NCBI GenBank assembly: GCA_010909725.1
Contig: JAACMV010000011.1
Span: forward strand, 372,001-436,000
Direction of reading: 5' to 3'
DNA: 64,000 nt
Source: Picochlorum sp. 'celeri'
Taxonomy: Eukaryota; Chlorophyta; Trebouxiophyceae
Shown piece after piece: positions 59,899 through 64,000 of this stretch. Positions within the stretch are counted from its first letter, which is position 1; each line of letters opens with the position of its first letter. Below the pieces are notes generated by a model. The model was given only the letters and a program-made list of their open reading frames with translations. It was not told the DNA's origin and ran no database searches. The position numbers and the translations under genes were made by a program.

Positions 59899-61017
59899 TC
59901 ATTTATTTATTCTTTGATCAGTGGTATTCCGAGGGACGACAGATGCATCGAGTTGCAACGTGTCATAAAACCATGCCCATTTCTCTGGAGAAATATCAGC
60001 ACCCATGCATTGGATGACGGCAGATCCAGAGAGAGAACCCAGCCGCAGTGCTGTTGTGAGTTCAAAGCCTTGCAGTAAACCCCACAGCACGCCAGCGGAA
60101 AAGGCATCGCCTGCTCCTGTGACATCTTCAATTGATTCAACTTTGTATGCTTCCTGATGAAATCGAATCACCTCATCATCGCCGTCTTTGTAGAATAAAG
60201 ATGACCCATCTTTGCCCTGGGTGACAATTACCTTGCTGGCACCATGGTCCAGCAAGCATTGTGCACCTTTTTCAATTGTCGGATTGACACACTCTTGTCC
60301 AATCATGGCAACTTTTTTTGCTTCATCTTCGTTGCAAAAGCAAATTTCCACGGGGGACTTTTCTAGAATGTTCAATAATCTGTCCCCAAATTTCTCAACA
60401 ATGTCCCAGGATGCAAGATCACATACAATGTGGCATCCTGCTGCCTGCCCTAATTCAACGATTTTCTCCACCAATCCCTGTTGATAGAAGCAGTATAAAG
60501 AAACGAACACGTATCGTGCACCTCGGATGTGCTCTATCGTCAAGTTCTCAGGTGTCAACTTTGCTGCATTCTCAAACATGGTCCTCATGGTTCTCATTTC
60601 ATTGCAGGTAACGACACAACAGCACCCTGTGTTGCCTTGCTTTTCGTACAGACATGAAGTATCGACCCCTTTGTCTTTCATACTCTGTTCAAACAAAGCT
60701 CCCCACTCGTCTGCACCCATTGCACCTACAATCTTCCCCTTGACTCGAGCACCCCCATGTCCAACAAAACTTGCCAGAGTCCTCAGCACATTCGACGCCG
60801 ACCCACCCGGCCTAGATTCATACGAGGCAGCTTTTGAGAGCAGAGTTTTGAGTTCCTCGGCTGATACCGGTCGAGATCCTCCTACATCATCGGATGAATG
60901 GATCAACTCTTTCATGCTGAGCATATCAGGTACTTTGATAATGTGATCTATTATGCTGACTGGCTGCACCGTCACGATATCGCATCGATTCGATGACGAT
61001 GGTGGATTCTGGTCCAT
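59899..61017 (-). CDS. PfkB-family carbohydrate/nucleoside kinase
   Basis: Single exon, 372 aa from the ATG at 61017 (MDQNPPSSSNRCDIVTVQP). PfkB signature 2 is DVTGAGDAFSAGVLWG with the catalytic Asp. The N-terminal GG region is ESRPGGSASNVLRTLASFVG, and KGKIVGAMGADEWGALFE follows. The arrangement resembles adenosine kinase-like and ribokinase-like members in plants and algae. Substrate (adenosine, ribose, or another sugar) cannot be read. The frame extends upstream only from a TTG, so the ATG at 61017 is taken. Confidence 0.85.
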   Translation of the reverse strand: MDQNPPSSSNRCDIVTVQPVSIIDHIIKVPDMLSMKELIHSSDDVGGSRPVSAEELKTLLSKAASYESRPGGSASNVLRTLASFVGHGGARVKGKIVGAMGADEWGALFEQSMKDKGVDTSCLYEKQGNTGCCCVVTCNEMRTMRTMFENAAKLTPENLTIEHIRGARYVFVSLYCFYQQGLVEKIVELGQAAGCHIVCDLASWDIVEKFGDRLLNILEKSPVEICFCNEDEAKKVAMIGQECVNPTIEKGAQCLLDHGASKVIVTQGKDGSSLFYKDGDDEVIRFHQEAYKVESIEDVTGAGDAFSAGVLWGLLQGFELTTALRLGSLSGSAVIQCMGADISPEKWAWFYDTLQLDASVVPRNTTDQRINK

Positions 61018-61486
61018 CCTTTTGTGTGCTCCGATAGGACTTGGTGTGTAAAAAAATTGAAGGCTTCCCAGCAACAGTGAATGATCCAGGTCTGACAAGA
61101 CGCTCGTCAATTCATACTACGTCTGGTTTCCTCCTCACTGGTGCCCACGTTCACCAAGAGTTTTGAGAATACCGCAGGGGAAGGGGAAACAATCCCTTTT
61201 GATGCACATTGCCGCAGCATGTGCCGAGGAGTTCCGTTGTTAAAATTTAAAAACACAAGAGGCGGTTTATCCAATTGAGACCACTATCACACCCGTTTGG
61301 GCATTATGTGATACAATAAAAATTAAAAAATAGTCCTGCTTCTGTGCTCATCATCCCAGTGGGGAAGCTGAGCAGCAGCGACGATTGAAGAGACAAATTC
61401 GAGGTTGCAAGGATAGATTTGCATGGTAGAGGCAAGAAAATGCAATAGCGCACACCGACTAGATTGATAAATATTTATAAAAAGTT
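61018..61486. other. Divergent promoter region, PfkB / Kelch phosphatase
   Basis: About 470 bp, no gene found; A-rich tracts near 61315-61335. Confidence 0.35.
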
Positions 61487-64000
61487 ATGGAAGAGAGTCA
61501 AACGCCGACAACGACAACGTCGAGTTTTGACGACGTAGTCCTGCCTGCCCCAGCTGTAAGGCAGTTTCCTCTGGTTGGCGATGATCCAGGTCCAAGGTAT
61601 GTCGATCAAATTAAAATAAATATTGTACTGAGTGAAACGCCCAGTGGGGGTTTGTTTGAGGAAGGGGCGTGGAGTCTGTCTCACGTGATTGTTTCTTTTT
61701 TTCATTTTTTTGACTTCAAACGCAGGTGCGGACATACGTTGACGACGATTCTGGGACCTAATGGGGATCCCAGTTCAGCAAAGTTGGTACTTTTTGGAGG
61801 GGCCACCGCTCTGGAATGGTCAGGGAAAGGGAGCCCGAATGGTCCACCCACGCCTTCTCCAAATGCTTCTGGCATTCGCTTGGCAGGGGCAACCAATGAT
61901 GTCCACATATTTGATGTTCGTTCGGGTGAATGGAAGAAAGTTGTTCCTCAAGGGGATCCCCCATCTGCTAGGGCAGCGCACGCTGCGGCAGCTGTTGGAA
62001 ATATGGTTGTGATTCAGGGTGGGATAGGGCCATCAGGGCTGTCTCCTGAGGATTTACACGTCTTGGATTTTACAGATTTCAACAAACCAAAATGGCATAG
62101 AGTAATTGTACAAGGTGGGGGTCCAACTGCACGGTATGCGCATTCGCTGGCGCTCGTGGGGAATCGCTTCTTGGTTGTGAGTGGGGGTAATGATGGGAAG
62201 CAAACATTGGGTGATTCGTGGGCTTTGGATACCTCAGAGAAGCCGTATCAGTGGCGAAAAATAGTACCTGAAAATGGAAACGAGCCTTCCCCAAGAATGT
62301 ATGCTGCAGCTGCATCACGTTCTGATGGTTTGCTCTTGTTGTGTGGAGGCAGAGGTGCAAATGGAAGTCCCTTGGCAGATGCATTTGGTTTGGCTCGCCA
62401 TAGAGATGGTCGGTGGGAATGGGCAGCGGCCCCAGGGTCTATGCCATCTCCGAGATATCAGCATGGATCTGTTTTTATCAATGGGCGTTTGCATGTGATG
62501 GGTGGCGCGATTGGTGGCGGGAGAATGGTGGAAAAGGCACCGGCAGTAGTCACGCTGGACACATCTCCAGGCATGTGGGTCGGACAGGCTGATCCTGGAG
62601 CTGAAGGAGATCTCATGAGACGTTGCAGACATGCAGTTGCTTCTATAGGACCATATATATTTATTCATGGTGGTCTGAAGGGTAGCACACTGCTTGAAGA
62701 TTTTCTTTTGGCTGAAGATGCAACTGGAGCAGGGGAGCTTTCCGTATGTGACCCAAGGGCTCCTCCCTGGCAGGAATGGATTGCTGCAGCCCACGGGGCA
62801 GCTGCTGCGCAGCATTTAGCTTCTGCTGCTGCCGAGGAAGCTGAAGCTGCGGCGGCTTTGAATATAAAAAGAGTTGATAACTCTGGGGATTTGAAGCAAA
62901 TGGATGCAAGCATGCCTGGTGCAAGAGGATCAGAGCCTCCTGGCTCTGTGAGTCTCGCCCAAAGGCGAGGAGAATTCCCAGCAGGTAGAGATATGCCGAC
63001 TCCAGATATCCGATTGTATCATAGGGCAGTTGTTGTCGCGCAGGAGCCAGATGGTCAGTTGAGAGGACTCGTTCGGCAGTTGTCAATTGAGCAGTTCAAA
63101 AACGAAGGACGGCGTGTCAGTCTTCTTGATAGCGGTAACGATACACCGGGTGAGCAAAAGGTTTCCCCGGTTTTAGATAGAGCATACTCGGAAGTGGGAG
63201 TTCAGAAGTCATTTTTGCAACTACTGAATCCCAGAGAATGGAGAGAGTCTGAAGATACCAGAGACTTCCCCTACACCTACGAACAAATTGCATTGTTATG
63301 CGATGCCGCAGAGATCTTGTTCAAATCGGAGGAGACGGTTCTAACGCTTCAAGCACCTGTGAAGATATTTGGTGATTTACATGGGCAATTTGGAGATTTG
63401 ATGCGCTTGTTTGATGAGTATGGCACTCCCTCAACTGCTGGAGACATTACATATATTGACTACTTGTTCCTGGGTGATTATGTGGACCGAGGAGCTCATT
63501 CGCTAGAGACAATTTGTCTCCTTCTAGCTTTGAAAGTTGAACATCCCGATCATGTTCATCTGATCAGAGGTAACCATGAAGCTGCAGACATTAATGCACT
63601 GTTTGGATTCCGACTTGAATGTCTTGAAAGGTTGGGCGAGATTAATGGCATTAAAGCATGGCAGCGGCTAAATGATTTGTTCAACTGGCTTCCATTGGCT
63701 GCCGTCATTGAAGACCGGGTCATATGCATGCATGGCGGCATTGGCCGATCAATCACAACCATTGACCAAATACGAGAATTACAGAGACCGCTGACAATGG
63801 AAGACGGTGGCATGGTCTTGATGGATCTCCTATGGTCTGATCCTACCGTCAACGATGCTGTGGAAGGGGTGCAGCCTTCTCCTAGAGGTCCTGGGCTGGT
63901 GACATATGGACCAGACAGGGTGATGGAATTCTGTGAGAACAATGGGCTGCAAATGATTGTTCGAGCACACGAATGTGTGATGGATGGCTTTGAAAGGTTT
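61487..64000 (+). CDS. Kelch-repeat Ser/Thr protein phosphatase (BSU1/BSL type), 3' truncated
   Basis: Exon 1 is 61487-61596; exon 2 starts at 61726 (129-nt intron) and runs through the right edge, so the C-terminus is missing. About 795 residues are visible. The N-terminal Kelch propeller includes LVLFGGATALE, VVIQGGIGPS, LVVSGGNDGKQ, LLLCGGRGANG and HVMGGAIGGG. A Ser/Ala-rich linker is followed by the PPP catalytic domain: GDLHGQFGDLMRLF, GDYVDRGAHSLET, RGNHEAADINALFGF, MHGGIGRS and RAHECVMDGFERF. In plants BSL phosphatases dephosphorylate GSK3/BIN2 in brassinosteroid signalling; in algae they are likely cell-cycle or growth regulators. The N-terminus starts MEESQTPTTTTSSFDD. The family is limited mainly to green plants and alveolates. 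Confidence 0.95.
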   Translation, partial: MEESQTPTTTTSSFDDVVLPAPAVRQFPLVGDDPGPRYVDQIKINIVLSETPSGGLFEEGAWSLSHVIVSFFHFFDFKRRCGHTLTTILGPNGDPSSAKLVLFGGATALEWSGKGSPNGPPTPSPNASGIRLAGATNDVHIFDVRSGEWKKVVPQGDPPSARAAHAAAAVGNMVVIQGGIGPSGLSPEDLHVLDFTDFNKPKWHRVIVQGGGPTARYAHSLALVGNRFLVVSGGNDGKQTLGDSWALDTSEKPYQWRKIVPENGNEPSPRMYAAAASRSDGLLLLCGGRGANGSPLADAFGLARHRDGRWEWAAAPGSMPSPRYQHGSVFINGRLHVMGGAIGGGRMVEKAPAVVTLDTSPGMWVGQADPGAEGDLMRRCRHAVASIGPYIFIHGGLKGSTLLEDFLLAEDATGAGELSVCDPRAPPWQEWIAAAHGAAAAQHLASAAAEEAEAAAALNIKRVDNSGDLKQMDASMPGARGSEPPGSVSLAQRRGEFPAGRDMPTPDIRLYHRAVVVAQEPDGQLRGLVRQLSIEQFKNEGRRVSLLDSGNDTPGEQKVSPVLDRAYSEVGVQKSFLQLLNPREWRESEDTRDFPYTYEQIALLCDAAEILFKSEETVLTLQAPVKIFGDLHGQFGDLMRLFDEYGTPSTAGDITYIDYLFLGDYVDRGAHSLETICLLLALKVEHPDHVHLIRGNHEAADINALFGFRLECLERLGEINGIKAWQRLNDLFNWLPLAAVIEDRVICMHGGIGRSITTIDQIRELQRPLTMEDGGMVLMDLLWSDPTVNDAVEGVQPSPRGPGLVTYGPDRVMEFCENNGLQMIVRAHECVMDGFERF

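Noticed and set aside
1..64000. tRNA, rRNA, CRISPR, insertion sequences
   Set aside because: I looked for tRNA B-box/TTCGA contexts, repeated spacer arrays and transposase motifs on both strands and found none that hold up.
1..64000. Secondary-plastid alga (diatom, haptophyte, cryptophyte)
   Set aside because: HA repeats and KCS would allow it, but the plastid protein at 51691-52864 has a plain chloroplast transit peptide without an ER signal, and several genes are green-plant types. Not excluded formally.

Overview
The window is nuclear DNA of a microscopic photosynthetic eukaryote, most likely a green alga (Viridiplantae). Almost every gene is a canonical eukaryotic one, and about two thirds are interrupted by short introns (mostly 56-160 nt, donor close to GTRYGT, acceptor usually CAG) that can be placed exactly because removing them restores conserved protein sequence. 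The green-lineage signs are a plant-type FAE1/KCS condensing enzyme, an ISS1/VAS1-type aminotransferase, an (S)-ureidoglycine aminohydrolase, a Kelch-PP1 phosphatase of the BSU1/BSL type, CYP51, an AMT1-like ammonium transporter, a protein with a plain chloroplast-type transit peptide without an ER signal, and TGTAA motifs after several genes. Species and class cannot be fixed from sequence alone.

Layout: 0-12 kb holds a partial helicase-associated-repeat protein, ammonium transporter, 14-3-3, a small complex-I-like membrane protein, UBC13, a cationic amino-acid transporter, a PPR protein and RPB7. 12-25 kb holds a secreted PL14-like/GH46 chitosanase fusion, the KCS, ataxin-2, TRAPPC2 (sedlin), a TM9 nonaspanin, a diverged PNPase and PDCD5. 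25-36 kb holds an aldo-keto reductase, ureidoglycine aminohydrolase, two unknown proteins, ankyrin proteins, PrimPol, the aminotransferase and a small unknown gene. 36-49 kb holds MED4, a Gly-rich membrane protein, a J-protein, LSm2, an mTERF-like protein, a cyclophilin-SYF2 fusion, a coiled-coil protein, an ABCB-type half transporter and DJ-1. 49-64 kb holds a secreted Cys-rich protein, an Ala/Pro/Lys-rich plastid protein, CYP51, a Mis18-type protein, CBP20, a mitochondrial helical protein, RPN8, an RCC1 protein, a PfkB kinase and the 5' part of the Kelch phosphatase.

Genes lie on both strands without operons. Many convergent neighbours end only 5-50 bp apart, so their 3' UTRs must overlap. 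Several genes serve RNA metabolism (RPB7, MED4, LSm2, CBP20, cyclophilin-SYF2, ataxin-2, PPR, PNPase), but this looks like ordinary gene-dense sequence rather than a functional cluster. The most notable items are two multidomain fusions: a secreted PL14-like lyase joined to a GH46 chitosanase by a proline-rich linker (both families are known from chloroviruses that infect green algae), and a peptidyl-prolyl isomerase joined in one uninterrupted frame to the splicing factor SYF2. The PNPase also appears to have lost most phosphorolytic active-site motifs. No tRNA, rRNA, CRISPR array, insertion sequence or viral replication gene was found.
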